The notes: a model not told the origin generated them from the sequence alone. A DNA stretch of 15,091 nucleotides from JAVBLF01 sp031553675 (GCA_031553675.1 JAVBLF010000032.1:1-15091), one strand, 5' to 3'; numbered from the stretch's first letter, positions 6,238 to 13,437 are shown. Numbers and translations are program-made.

Positions 6238-6244
6238 ACATAAT
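6216..6244 (+). promoter_or_regulatory. Promoter of the gatCAB-hisF-glmS run
   Basis: ATGACA (6216-6221), 17 bases, then CATAAT (6239-6244); each hexamer matches the consensus at 5 of 6. It lies 35 bases before the gatC ATG, leaving room only for a short leader that contains AGGAGG (6267-6272). Confidence 0.65.
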
Positions 6245-6279
6245 AAAGTGTTGAAACGACGCAGACAGGAGGGAAGGCC

Positions 6280-6579
6280 ATGGCGTGCTGCAAGGGAGAG
6301 ACGATCGGCGCTCTGGCGGCGGCGATTCGGATTGCGATCGGCGATGCGGAGCGCGACGCGCTCTGTGAGGCGGTCGCGGCGGCGTGGGACGCGATCGATG
6401 CGCGCTTGCCACAGAACGACGCGGGCATACGCGAAACGTTCGGGATGATCGAGGGACGCAACGCCTTTCGCGAGGACATTCCCCACGAAAGGACGGGACG
6501 TTCTGACATGCTGTCGAACGCGCCCGATCGCGACGGCAGGGCCTTCCTCGTGCCCTTTGACCGAAAGGCCACGCCATGA
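6280..6579 (+). CDS. gatC: Aspartyl/glutamyl-tRNA amidotransferase subunit C (divergent)
   Basis: Small subunit that wraps around GatA and stabilises the GatCAB complex, which converts Glu-tRNA(Gln) or Asp-tRNA(Asn) to the amidated form in the cytoplasm. It has 99 residues, the usual size. The C-terminal GatC signature is clear: SDMLSNAPDRDGRAFLVPF matches the family's LxNAPxxxDGxFxVP. The N-terminal helices are only weakly GatC-like. The region around 50-65 lacks the normal PTxH/LR segment, although NAFREDIP keeps the LREDxP idea. ATG 6280 has AGGAGG seven bases upstream. Its stop overlaps the gatA start (ATGA), showing translational coupling. Identification depends partly on the position before gatA. 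Confidence 0.85.
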   Translation: MACCKGETIGALAAAIRIAIGDAERDALCEAVAAAWDAIDARLPQNDAGIRETFGMIEGRNAFREDIPHERTGRSDMLSNAPDRDGRAFLVPFDRKATP

Positions 6580-8027
6580 AGCGATGGAATGAGCCGATGC
6601 ACCGATGGGTCGACAGACTGCGGCGCAAAGAAGTTTCGGCCGTGGAACTCACGCACTGTGCGTTGGCGCGCATCGAGGCGCTGGAAGAACGGATCGGCGC
6701 GTTTGTGACCGTGTCGCCCGACTTGGCGATCGCGCAGGCCGAGGCGGTCGATGCGGCGCGGATGCGCGGCGAAGTGCTGCCGCCCCTCGCGGGCATTCCC
6801 TTCGCGCTGGAAGACAACATTTGTACGCGCGGCGTGCGGACGACCTGTGCGTCCCGCATGCTGGCGGACTTCCTGCCGCCGACCGACGCGACGATCGCGG
6901 AGCGCTTGCGGGCGGGTGGCGCGGTTTTGGTCGGCAAGGCCAATTTGGGCGAATTCGGCATGGGGGACGCGACGGATACGTCGTGTTTTGGCGTGGCGCG
7001 AAACCCCTGGGACGCCGGGCGCGTTTCGGGCGCTTCGAGCAGTGGGAGCGCGGCTGCGGTTGCGGCGGGCGTGGCGTTTTTTTCGGTCGCCACCGACGCG
7101 GATGGATCGATTCGGAAAGCGGCGTCCTTTTGCGGTGTCGTCGGGCTCAAGCCGAGCTACGGGCGGATCTCGCGATCGGGCGTCGTGGCCTTCGCGTCTT
7201 CGCTCGTCCAAGCGGGGCCGCTGGCCCGGAATGTCGCGGACGCCGCCCTCGTCTACGAAACGATCGTCGGGCGCGACCCGCTGGACGTCGCGACCTGGCA
7301 GGGCGGCGAGACAGCGATCGCCCGCGGTGCCGATCTACGGGGTTTGCGCCTGGGGCATCTGGCGGCGCTGGAAAGCGCCTGTGCGCAAGACGTACAGAAA
7401 GCGTGGCGGCGGGCGTCGGAGGCGCTGGAACGCGCAGGCGCGATCGTCGAAGACGTTGCGCTCGAGGGTTTGGCAGGGGCGGGCGCCGCCTGTGACGCCA
7501 TTGCGTCGGCCGAGGCAGTCTCGAATCTCGGACGTTTCGACGGCCTTCGCTTTGGCCACCGCGCAGCATGCGGCGGCGATTGGGACGACAGGATCGCGGC
7601 CAACCGGGGCGAGGGCTTTGGCGCAGTCGTCAAGCAGAGGCTTCTTCTGGGGGCGGCGCTCTTGTCGGAGGGCGATCTGCTGCGGCGGGCCCGCCTGACG
7701 CGGAGCCGCATCATCGACGCGTGGGCGGATGCTTTCCAGCGCTACGATCTGCTGATCGTGCCGGTCAGCGCCGGGACGGCGTTTCGTTTCGGAGAGACGC
7801 CCCCGCGAACGGCGATCGACGATTGCACGATGGCAGTCAACCTGGCCGGTCTGCCCGCGATCAGCGTTCCGGTGGGCTTCGATGAGAAGGGGCTTCCGAT
7901 CGGCGTCCAGATCGTCGGGGCGCGCTGGCAGGAGAGCCGCGTCTTTCGCGCGGCGTTTGCCGTCGAAGAGGCGATGGAAACACGACCTTTGCCTGAGGGA
8001 GGGGGGTGTCGCCGTGCAGGGGGATAG
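6576..8027 (+). CDS. gatA: GatA-family amidase subunit with a degenerate glutaminase site
   Basis: Normal GatA releases ammonia from glutamine and passes it to GatB. This 483-residue protein aligns along its length with GatA, for example EAVSNLGRFDG and VNLAGLPAISVP. Numbering matches Staphylococcus aureus GatA, whose triad is Lys79/Ser154/Ser178. Here position 79 is Glu (GIPFALEDNICT instead of ALKDNI). The Ser-rich loop reads SGASSSGS instead of GGSSGGS, keeping Ser154. The nucleophile region reads TDADGSIRKAA instead of SDTGGSIRQPA: Ser178 remains, but oxyanion-hole Thr175-Gly176 are Ala-Asp. The YYDAYY segment is replaced by GDLLRRA, and the glutamine-site Tyr region near 306-307 is Cys-Asp. 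I infer little or no glutaminase activity. The frame is intact and the overlaps with gatC and gatB are tight, so it is not a decayed pseudogene. Confidence 0.9.
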   Translation: MKRWNEPMHRWVDRLRRKEVSAVELTHCALARIEALEERIGAFVTVSPDLAIAQAEAVDAARMRGEVLPPLAGIPFALEDNICTRGVRTTCASRMLADFLPPTDATIAERLRAGGAVLVGKANLGEFGMGDATDTSCFGVARNPWDAGRVSGASSSGSAAAVAAGVAFFSVATDADGSIRKAASFCGVVGLKPSYGRISRSGVVAFASSLVQAGPLARNVADAALVYETIVGRDPLDVATWQGGETAIARGADLRGLRLGHLAALESACAQDVQKAWRRASEALERAGAIVEDVALEGLAGAGAACDAIASAEAVSNLGRFDGLRFGHRAACGGDWDDRIAANRGEGFGAVVKQRLLLGAALLSEGDLLRRARLTRSRIIDAWADAFQRYDLLIVPVSAGTAFRFGETPPRTAIDDCTMAVNLAGLPAISVPVGFDEKGLPIGVQIVGARWQESRVFRAAFAVEEAMETRPLPEGGGCRRAGG

Positions 8028-9450
8028 CGCTTTCGAAGCGGTGATCGGCCTGGAAATCCACGTCGAACTCCAGACGAAAAGCAAGCTCTACTGCGCTTGC
8101 CCGACGCGCTTCGGCGCTGCCGAAAATGCGCAGATCTGTCCGGTTTGCGCGGGCTTCCCGGGTGCTTTGCCCGTGCTGAACTGCGAGGCGATATGGCTGG
8201 CGGCGAAGGCGGGCTTGGTGCTGGGCTGCGAGATCGCGTCCGAATCGCGCCAGGACCGCAAGCATTACGTTTACCCCGATCTGCCCAAGGGCTACCAGAC
8301 CTCCCAGGACGAACCGCTCTGCGGCCCGGGGCGGTTGGCGTTCGAATCGAATGGCGTGGAGAAAACGGCGCGGATCGCGCGCGTACACATCGAGGAGGAT
8401 GCGGGGAAGCTCAACTACGGCGACGGCGACGCGCGAATCGACCTCAACCGCTGCGGCCTGCCGTTGATCGAGGTCGTGACCGAACCTGAGTTTCGGACGG
8501 GCGAGGATGCTGCCGCTTTTGCCGAGGAACTCCGCAACGCGCTCGTCGAGGCGGGCGTCACGAATGGCCGCATGGAAGAGGGGGCGTTGCGTTGCGATGT
8601 GAACCTGTCGCTGCGGCCCGTGGGCGCGAACGCGATGGGGGAGCGGACAGAGATGAAAAACCTGAATTCCTTCGGTGCCATCCGTCGCGCCATCGCTTGG
8701 GAAGTCGACCGCCAGGGGGCGATCCTGCGCGGCGGAGGGACGATCGTCCGGCAGACTCTGCGTTGGGACGATCGGGCGCGCCGCGGCGAAGTGATGCGCC
8801 GGAAAGAAGCGGCGGCGGACTACCGTTTCCTGCCCGACCCTGACATCCCGCCCATCGCACTCGACCCGCAAGCGATCGCTGCCCTCCGCGCGACCTTGCC
8901 GATCTTGGCGTCGGAGCGCCGCAGAATCGGCCGCGAACAGGGCCTTTCGCCCTACGAGGCGCGGCAGATCGCGAGCGTACCGGAAGAATTCGCGTTGTGG
9001 CGGGACATGGTTGCGGGCGGTGCCCCGCCCCAAGCGGCGGCCAGGCTGCTGCTGGGCGATCTGCGGCGACTCGCCAATATGCGCGGCCAGCCCCTGCCCC
9101 TCGACGCGACGCAGCTTTGCGGCGTCGTCGCGCTGACCGAGTCGGGAGCGTTGAACCTCACGATGGCGGCGCGGCTTCTCGAAGCGCTGATCCGACCGGA
9201 AAACGAAGGCAGGGCACCGGATGCGCTTGCCCAAACGATGGGTCTGTCGCGCGTCACGGACGATGGCGCGATCGAAGCCCTTTGTGCGAAGGCGATACGC
9301 GTACTCCCACGGGCGGCGGAGGACGTCCGAAACGGCAAGAAAAAAGCGCTGTCGGCCCTCGTCGGCCAGGCGATGCAAGAGAGCGGTGGGCGTGCCGATC
9401 CGTCGAAACTGCGCGACTTCCTGCTCACGATGTTGATCACCCGAGCGTGA
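8014..9450 (+). CDS. gatB: Aspartyl/glutamyl-tRNA amidotransferase subunit B
   Basis: ATP-dependent kinase and amidase subunit: it phosphorylates the glutamate or aspartate on mischarged tRNA and amidates it with ammonia. It has 478 residues, normal length. GTG 8014 is preferred because GGGAGGGGGG lies just upstream and the protein then begins shortly before GLEIHVELQTKSKL. The frame is open further upstream but overlaps gatA heavily there. The kinase core looks intact: Glu14 and His16, the Cys27/Cys29 and Cys42/Cys45 zinc site, RKHYVYPDLPKGYQTSQ, HIEEDAGK, MEEGALRCDVN and EMKNLNSF. The helical and YqeY-like tail ends with GKKKALSALVGQAMQESGG. It overlaps the gatA end by 14 bases. In contrast to its GatA partner, no key residue appears lost. 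Confidence 0.95.
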   Translation: MQGDSAFEAVIGLEIHVELQTKSKLYCACPTRFGAAENAQICPVCAGFPGALPVLNCEAIWLAAKAGLVLGCEIASESRQDRKHYVYPDLPKGYQTSQDEPLCGPGRLAFESNGVEKTARIARVHIEEDAGKLNYGDGDARIDLNRCGLPLIEVVTEPEFRTGEDAAAFAEELRNALVEAGVTNGRMEEGALRCDVNLSLRPVGANAMGERTEMKNLNSFGAIRRAIAWEVDRQGAILRGGGTIVRQTLRWDDRARRGEVMRRKEAAADYRFLPDPDIPPIALDPQAIAALRATLPILASERRRIGREQGLSPYEARQIASVPEEFALWRDMVAGGAPPQAAARLLLGDLRRLANMRGQPLPLDATQLCGVVALTESGALNLTMAARLLEALIRPENEGRAPDALAQTMGLSRVTDDGAIEALCAKAIRVLPRAAEDVRNGKKKALSALVGQAMQESGGRADPSKLRDFLLTMLITRA

Positions 9451-9523
9451 GCCCGCCGCGAAAGCGTGCGGCTGATGCATGTGCAACCCAAGACGTAACG
9501 TAGAATGGAAAGGGGACATTTTG

Positions 9524-10285
9524 ATGAAAGCAAAACGAATCATTCCGTGCCTGGATACGCGCGATGGGCGCGTCGTCAAAGGTGTCAAGTTTGTGGACAT
9601 CCGCGACGCCGGCGATCCGGTCGAGACAGCGCGTCGCTTCGACGCAGAAGGCGCCGACGAGCTGGTCTTCCTCGACATCACGGCCACGAACGAGGGCCGC
9701 AAAACGACGCTCGACGCCGCGCGACGGGTCGTGGAAGCGATCTCGATCCCGCTGACCGTAGGGGGCGGCATCTCCGACCTCGACGGCATGGCGGCGATCT
9801 TCGACGCAGGGGTGAGCAAAGTGTCGATCAACTCGGCGGCGATCCGGCGTCCGGCGCTGATCGACGAGGCGGTGGCGCGTTTCGGCAGCGATCGCATCGT
9901 CGTCGCGATCGACTGCCAGGCGCGCGAAGGCGTCTATGAAGTGCTGATCAACGGCGGCCAGGTGCAGGCTGGGCGCGACATGCTCGCATGGGCGCTCGAA
10001 GTCGAGAATCGCGGCGCGGGGGAGATCCTGTTGACGTCGAAGGACGCCGACGGCACGAAAAACGGCTATGACCTCACGGCGACGCGCATGCTGGCCGATG
10101 CGCTTCGCATTCCGGTGATCGCGTCGGGCGGCGCGGGCAGGAAAGAAGACTTCTTCGCCGCCTTTGCGGAAGGCAAAGCCGACGCGGCGTTGGCGGCGTC
10201 CCTCTTCCATTTCCGCGAGGTCGCGATCCCCGAATTGAAAGATTATTTGGAAGAACAAGGCATTCCGGTTCGCAGGGCAAAATGA
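9524..10285 (+). CDS. hisF: Imidazole glycerol phosphate synthase cyclase subunit, encoded alone
   Basis: Cyclase half of ImGP synthase in histidine biosynthesis: ammonia and PRFAR give imidazole glycerol phosphate and AICAR. It has 253 residues, full length for the (beta/alpha)8 barrel. The catalytic Asp11 (PCLDTRDG) and Asp130 (VAIDC) are present. So are both phosphate-binding halves (TVGGGI, ASGGAG) and the ammonia-gate residues Arg5, Glu46, Lys99 and Glu167. Position 98 is Ser (GVSKVSIN) where Asp is usual (GADKVSIN); Asp98 is important for stimulating HisH in Thermotoga. ATG 9524 has a GGAAAGGGGA site upstream. It lies 73 bases after gatB with no other his gene in view. It may be the genome's only HisF or a specialised paralogue. 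Confidence 0.92.
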   Translation: MKAKRIIPCLDTRDGRVVKGVKFVDIRDAGDPVETARRFDAEGADELVFLDITATNEGRKTTLDAARRVVEAISIPLTVGGGISDLDGMAAIFDAGVSKVSINSAAIRRPALIDEAVARFGSDRIVVAIDCQAREGVYEVLINGGQVQAGRDMLAWALEVENRGAGEILLTSKDADGTKNGYDLTATRMLADALRIPVIASGGAGRKEDFFAAFAEGKADAALAASLFHFREVAIPELKDYLEEQGIPVRRAK

Positions 10286-10303
10286 AGGACGACAAGAAAC
10301 CGT

Positions 10304-10323
10304 GGTTCGCGAAGCCGCGAACC
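10304..10323 (+). promoter_or_regulatory. Hairpin in the hisF-glmS spacer
   Basis: GGTTCGCG (10304-10311) and CGCGAACC (10316-10323) pair perfectly around loop AAGC. No T run follows, so it is not a terminator. It ends six bases before the glmS Shine-Dalgarno (AAGGAG, 10329-10334). It could stabilise the processed mRNA or tune glmS translation. The whole spacer is 58 bases and has no room for a glmS ribozyme. Confidence 0.55.
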
Positions 10324-10343
10324 GACGTAAGGAGTGAGCGCGT

Positions 10344-12185
10344 ATGTGTGGGATCGTCGGATATGTCGGACATGAAAACTGTGTGGAACACCTGATCAAG
10401 GGCTTGCGCAGCCTCGAATACCGCGGTTACGACTCGGCTGGGGTCGCGGTGATCGACGGTGGGATTCTCCGCATCCGCAAGGCAAAAGGACGCCTCGCCA
10501 TGCTCGAAGGGCTGATCGAAGCCCTACCGGTCGATGGGACGATCGGCATCGGACACACGCGCTGGGCAACCCACGGCGAGCCCAACGACGTCAATGCCCA
10601 CCCCCACGCCGACATCGGAGGCAAGCTCGCGATCGTCCACAACGGCATCATCGAAAACTACTTCGCGCTCAAACGCAGGCTGGAGGCGAGCGGCGTCGTC
10701 TTCGCGTCGGAAACCGATACCGAAGTGATCGCGCAGCTATTGGGGCACTACTATGACGGCGACATGAAGGCGACCCTCTATCGGGTGTTGCCCTTGCTGG
10801 AAGGGTCGTTTGCCTTGGCGGTGCTCGACGTCTCGCAGCCTGGGACGCTCTTCGCCGCGCGCAAAAACAGCCCGCTCGTCGTGGGAAAGGGCGAAAACGC
10901 CCACCTCGTCGCCAGCGACATTCCGGCGCTGCTGTCCTATAGCCGCGACGTCTATTTCATGGAAGACGGCGAGGTCGCCGTGCTGACCGAAAGCGACGCG
11001 CAGTTTTTCGATGCGTTCGGCAACGCGCTCGACAAGGACATGACGCGCATCGATTGGAAGGTCGACGCGGCGGAAAAGGGCGGCTACCCGCACTTTATGC
11101 TCAAAGAGATCTGCGAGGAGCCCGAGGCGCTGCGAAACACGTTGGCGCACTATGTACAGCTCGACAACCCGCCGCGCTTCCGCGAAGGCAGCCTGCCGTT
11201 CACGAAGGAAGAGATCGCGGGCGTATCGCGCGTGACGATCCTCGCCTGCGGGACGGCTTACCACGCCGGCATGCTGGGGCGTGCGCTCATCGAGGCGGCG
11301 ACCGGCATGCCCGTACAGGTCGAAATCGCGAGCGAGTACCGCTACGGATCTTCGCCGGTGCTGGAAGGGGAACTGTGCGTCGTCGTCAGCCAATCGGGCG
11401 AGACGGCCGACACGATCGCCGCCATGCGAAAGGCGCGGTCGGTCGGGACGAAGGTCGTCGCGCTCTGCAACGTGATCGGCAGCACGATCGCGCGCGAAGC
11501 CGACGCCGTGCTCTACACGCTGGCAGGGCCAGAGATCGCCGTTGCCTCGACGAAAGCCTACGTCACCCAAGTGCTGCTTTTCGAGCTTCTCGCGCTCGAC
11601 TGGGGGCAAAAGCGCGGGCGGATCGACGGCGCGACACTGGCGGAGCGGCTCGGAGCGCTCTCCGCGCTTCCGGAAAAGGCCGCGGCCTTGATCGAAGAGA
11701 GCCAGATCGAGCGCATCCAACAGCTTGCAAGCCGCGTCTTCGATTCGAAGAGCGTGTTCTTCATCGGGCGCGGCCTCGACTACGCCACGGCCCTCGAAGC
11801 GGCGCTCAAGCTCAAGGAGATCTCCTACATCCATTCGGAATCCTATGCCGCGGGCGAGCTGAAGCACGGCACGATTGCCCTCGTCGAGGAAGGGACGCTC
11901 GTCGTCGCCATGGCGACCCAGGGTGGTGTGCGCGACAAAATGGCGAGCAACATCGAAGAAGTGAGGGTGCGCGGCGCGCACGTGCTCACCATCCTGCCCG
12001 AAGGCGATTCGACGGGCAGCATGGAGCAGGCTGGCGAGCTTTGGCGCATCCCCCGCACCGACGACGCGCTGGCACCGCTCTTGTCGATCATACCGCTCCA
12101 ACTCTTCGCCTATTTCATGGCGCTGGAAAAGGGCTGCGACATCGACAAACCGCGCAACCTGGCCAAGAGCGTGACGGTCGAGTAG
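10344..12185 (+). CDS. glmS: Glutamine-fructose-6-phosphate aminotransferase (isomerizing)
   Basis: Makes glucosamine-6-phosphate from fructose-6-phosphate and glutamine, the first step to UDP-GlcNAc for cell-wall synthesis. It has 613 residues, slightly longer than Bacillus GlmS. The N-terminal class II glutaminase domain is complete: catalytic Cys2 (MCGIVGYVG), HTRWATHG, HNGIIENY and SETDTEVIAQL. Two SIS sugar-isomerase domains follow (ACGTAYHAG, SQSGETADT, ASTKAYVTQ; then IGRGLDYATALEAALKLKE and SYAAGELKHGT). The protein ends with the canonical DKPRNLAKSVTVE, carrying the catalytic Lys. ATG 10344 has AAGGAG nine bases upstream. It is the last gene of the gatC-gatA-gatB-hisF-glmS run. Unlike most Bacilli, the gene has no glmS ribozyme directly upstream. 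Confidence 0.97.
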   Translation: MCGIVGYVGHENCVEHLIKGLRSLEYRGYDSAGVAVIDGGILRIRKAKGRLAMLEGLIEALPVDGTIGIGHTRWATHGEPNDVNAHPHADIGGKLAIVHNGIIENYFALKRRLEASGVVFASETDTEVIAQLLGHYYDGDMKATLYRVLPLLEGSFALAVLDVSQPGTLFAARKNSPLVVGKGENAHLVASDIPALLSYSRDVYFMEDGEVAVLTESDAQFFDAFGNALDKDMTRIDWKVDAAEKGGYPHFMLKEICEEPEALRNTLAHYVQLDNPPRFREGSLPFTKEEIAGVSRVTILACGTAYHAGMLGRALIEAATGMPVQVEIASEYRYGSSPVLEGELCVVVSQSGETADTIAAMRKARSVGTKVVALCNVIGSTIAREADAVLYTLAGPEIAVASTKAYVTQVLLFELLALDWGQKRGRIDGATLAERLGALSALPEKAAALIEESQIERIQQLASRVFDSKSVFFIGRGLDYATALEAALKLKEISYIHSESYAAGELKHGTIALVEEGTLVVAMATQGGVRDKMASNIEEVRVRGAHVLTILPEGDSTGSMEQAGELWRIPRTDDALAPLLSIIPLQLFAYFMALEKGCDIDKPRNLAKSVTVE

Positions 12186-12261
12186 GCGCCAAGATCTTGC
12201 GAGATATTGGATTGCAATTGTATAAATTTAGGAAATGAAACGTCAATTTTTCTCGAAATGC

Positions 12262-12290
12262 TTGGCATTTTATAAGAAGAATGTTAGAAT
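12262..12290 (+). promoter_or_regulatory. Promoter of a free-standing small RNA
   Basis: TTGGCA (12262-12267), exactly 17 bases, then TAGAAT (12285-12290). Both boxes are 5 of 6. The start is predicted near 12297, about 70 bases before a strong terminator, with no ORF between. The gap 12186-12261 after glmS is AT-rich and shows no gene. Confidence 0.65.
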
Positions 12291-12296
12291 GGAATC

Positions 12297-12394
12297 GGGA
12301 ACGGGGTTGCAAGCCGTCCCACGCAGTTTGTGCGTTTCCGCTAAACTGGAAATGCGAATTCATCACGTAAAGCCGCTCCGGTGGGGCGGCTTTT
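12297..12394 (+). ncRNA. Candidate small RNA with competing hairpins, family not recognised
   Basis: About 98 bases between a good promoter and an intrinsic terminator, in the gap between glmS and a convergent gene. The 5' hairpin pairs GGG-A-ACGG (12297-12304) with CCGTCCC (12314-12320). Next, GCGTTTCC (12332-12339) can pair with GGAAATGC (12348-12355), leaving loop GCTAAACT. Alternatively CAGTTT (12324-12329) can pair with AAACTG (12343-12348). The two share bases and cannot both form fully, which suggests a structural switch. The terminator stem follows at 12369-12394. The downstream gene is on the other strand, so this is not a normal cis-riboswitch. It may act in trans or sense something by itself. 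It could also be the processed 3' UTR of glmS. Confidence 0.5.
12369..12394 (+). terminator. Intrinsic terminator of the small RNA and glmS
   Basis: AAAGCCGCTCC (12369-12379) pairs with GGGGCGGCTTT (12383-12393), 11 pairs including one G-U and a three-base loop, ending in TTTT. On the minus strand the stem lies 26 bases past the stop of the convergent DUF975 gene and ends in TTTA, so it may serve both directions. Confidence 0.8.
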
Positions 12395-12419
12395 CCGCAT
12401 GCTGCGAAAAGGAAGCGGT

Positions 12420-13298
12420 TTACGATTGCGGCTGATTTGGCGCGATGCGGTTTGGCCCTGGCGCGTAGGCGTAGTGCGGCAGAGGCTCGCGTTCTTCGGC
12501 GGTTTGGAGCGCTCCGCGGCGGGCGGCACCGTAGTAGACGGCGCTGGCCGTCATGCGATAGGGGAGGATATAGACGTTGGCGAGGCCGAGTGTCGTGAAG
12601 GAAAGAAGACGAAGCGGCGTAAAGCTGAGCTGAAACGCGAGGTAAGAAAGGCGTCGGGCGCGCATGAGCGCCTTGCTCGCCCGCAAGAGTTCGCGACCGG
12701 ATGCGCTGGGGAGGTCGTGAAGCAGATAGGGCGTCATTGCATAGCGCGCCACCCGCCATACCCCCCAAAACAAGCCGACGATCGCGAGCGCAAGCGCCGC
12801 GAAGGAAGCGGCCGTCGCGGGCGGATGGGCGAACGAAGGGCTGTGCAGAAGGACGTAGGCGAAAAAGAAAAAGGCGCACGGCGCGAAGTGAAGCGCGGTC
12901 CAGAGCGAAAGCCAGGCGTTGGTGCGAAAATAGCGGGCATAGGAGGAAAAACAGACGAGCGCGTCATAGATACCGGCTCGGTTGCGGTGGCGACGCAGCA
13001 TCAAAAAGTAAGCGCGCAAAGACAAGGTTATCGGTCCGCCCAGGCCCAGCCAGATCGACGTGACGATCGCCGAATGGAGCAGCGCGCGCTGCGACACGTC
13101 GCGAAGGATCAAAAGCTGGGGTGTGCGGGCGAAAATCCCTCTGAGATCGCGCAGGGCCGGCACCCAAATGGCGACGGTGCACAACAAAAACGGCAATGTC
13201 GTGACGAGAAAGAGGGGGAAAACCGTCAAATAGGTGCGCAAACAGCGGCCTTTCACCCTTCGGCGGGCTTTTTGCTTGATTTGCCTTCGATCCAGCAT
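12420..13298 (-). CDS. DUF975 family membrane protein, divergent paralogue
   Basis: Function unknown; DUF975 proteins are multi-pass membrane proteins common in Firmicutes. It has 292 residues, longer than usual. I see hydrophobic segments at about 23-47, 77-97, 128-150 and 162-185, and a last one near 238-256. The family's C-terminal block is recognisable: ASKALMRARRLSYLAFQLSF, then LGLANVYILPYRM and YYGAARRG. It lacks the GHRWExF and LSFxxW features shared by the next two paralogues, so it is the most diverged. The final 25 residues are Pro-rich and hydrophilic. ATG 13298 has AGGAG nine bases upstream. It has its own promoter and is separated from its neighbour by a terminator, so the three paralogues are not one operon. 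Confidence 0.72.
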   Translation of the reverse strand: MLDRRQIKQKARRRVKGRCLRTYLTVFPLFLVTTLPFLLCTVAIWVPALRDLRGIFARTPQLLILRDVSQRALLHSAIVTSIWLGLGGPITLSLRAYFLMLRRHRNRAGIYDALVCFSSYARYFRTNAWLSLWTALHFAPCAFFFFAYVLLHSPSFAHPPATAASFAALALAIVGLFWGVWRVARYAMTPYLLHDLPSASGRELLRASKALMRARRLSYLAFQLSFTPLRLLSFTTLGLANVYILPYRMTASAVYYGAARRGALQTAEEREPLPHYAYAPGPNRIAPNQPQS

Positions 13299-13333
13299 AG
13301 TCCAATCTCCTGAAGCGATTTCAACATAGCAAC

Positions 13334-13362
13334 ATTATAGGCGGTATAGATGCGAATGTAAA
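13334..13362 (-). promoter_or_regulatory. Promoter of the first DUF975 gene
   Basis: On the minus strand: TTTACA (13362-13357), 17 bases, then a perfect TATAAT (13339-13334), 35 bases before ATG 13298. Confidence 0.8.
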
Positions 13363-13387
13363 TAGATTCATTGCTTTCCAAATTTCG

Positions 13388-13424
13388 AAAAAGGGCATGC
13401 CCGAACGTGTCAGGCATGCCCTTT
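13388..13424 (-). terminator. Intrinsic terminator of the second DUF975 gene
   Basis: AAAGGGCATGCC and GGCATGCCCTTT (13413-13424 and 13390-13401) pair perfectly over 12 bases around an 11-base loop. On the minus strand the second arm runs into TTTTT. It lies 13 bases after the TAA at 13438-13440. Confidence 0.88.
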
Positions 13425-13437
13425 GCTTGGCGAGGGC

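Noticed and set aside
6576..8027. gatA as a decayed pseudogene
   Set aside because: The frame is full length with no stop or frameshift, overlaps with gatC and gatB are kept, and non-catalytic family blocks are well conserved.
7861..9897. A 678-codon minus-strand open frame antisense to gatB and hisF
   Set aside because: A shadow of GC-rich coding sequence; Arg-rich with no recognisable domain and no ribosome binding site.
10737..12101. A 454-codon minus-strand open frame antisense to glmS
   Set aside because: Antisense shadow; glmS is fully supported on the plus strand.
12324..12355. A full H-type pseudoknot in the small RNA
   Set aside because: The third loop would have zero bases crossing a six-pair stem, which is not sterically possible; competing hairpins fit better.
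12381..13313. A 310-codon plus-strand open frame over the first DUF975 gene
   Set aside because: Very Lys/Arg-rich product with no family; the minus-strand membrane protein has promoter, ribosome binding site and paralogues.
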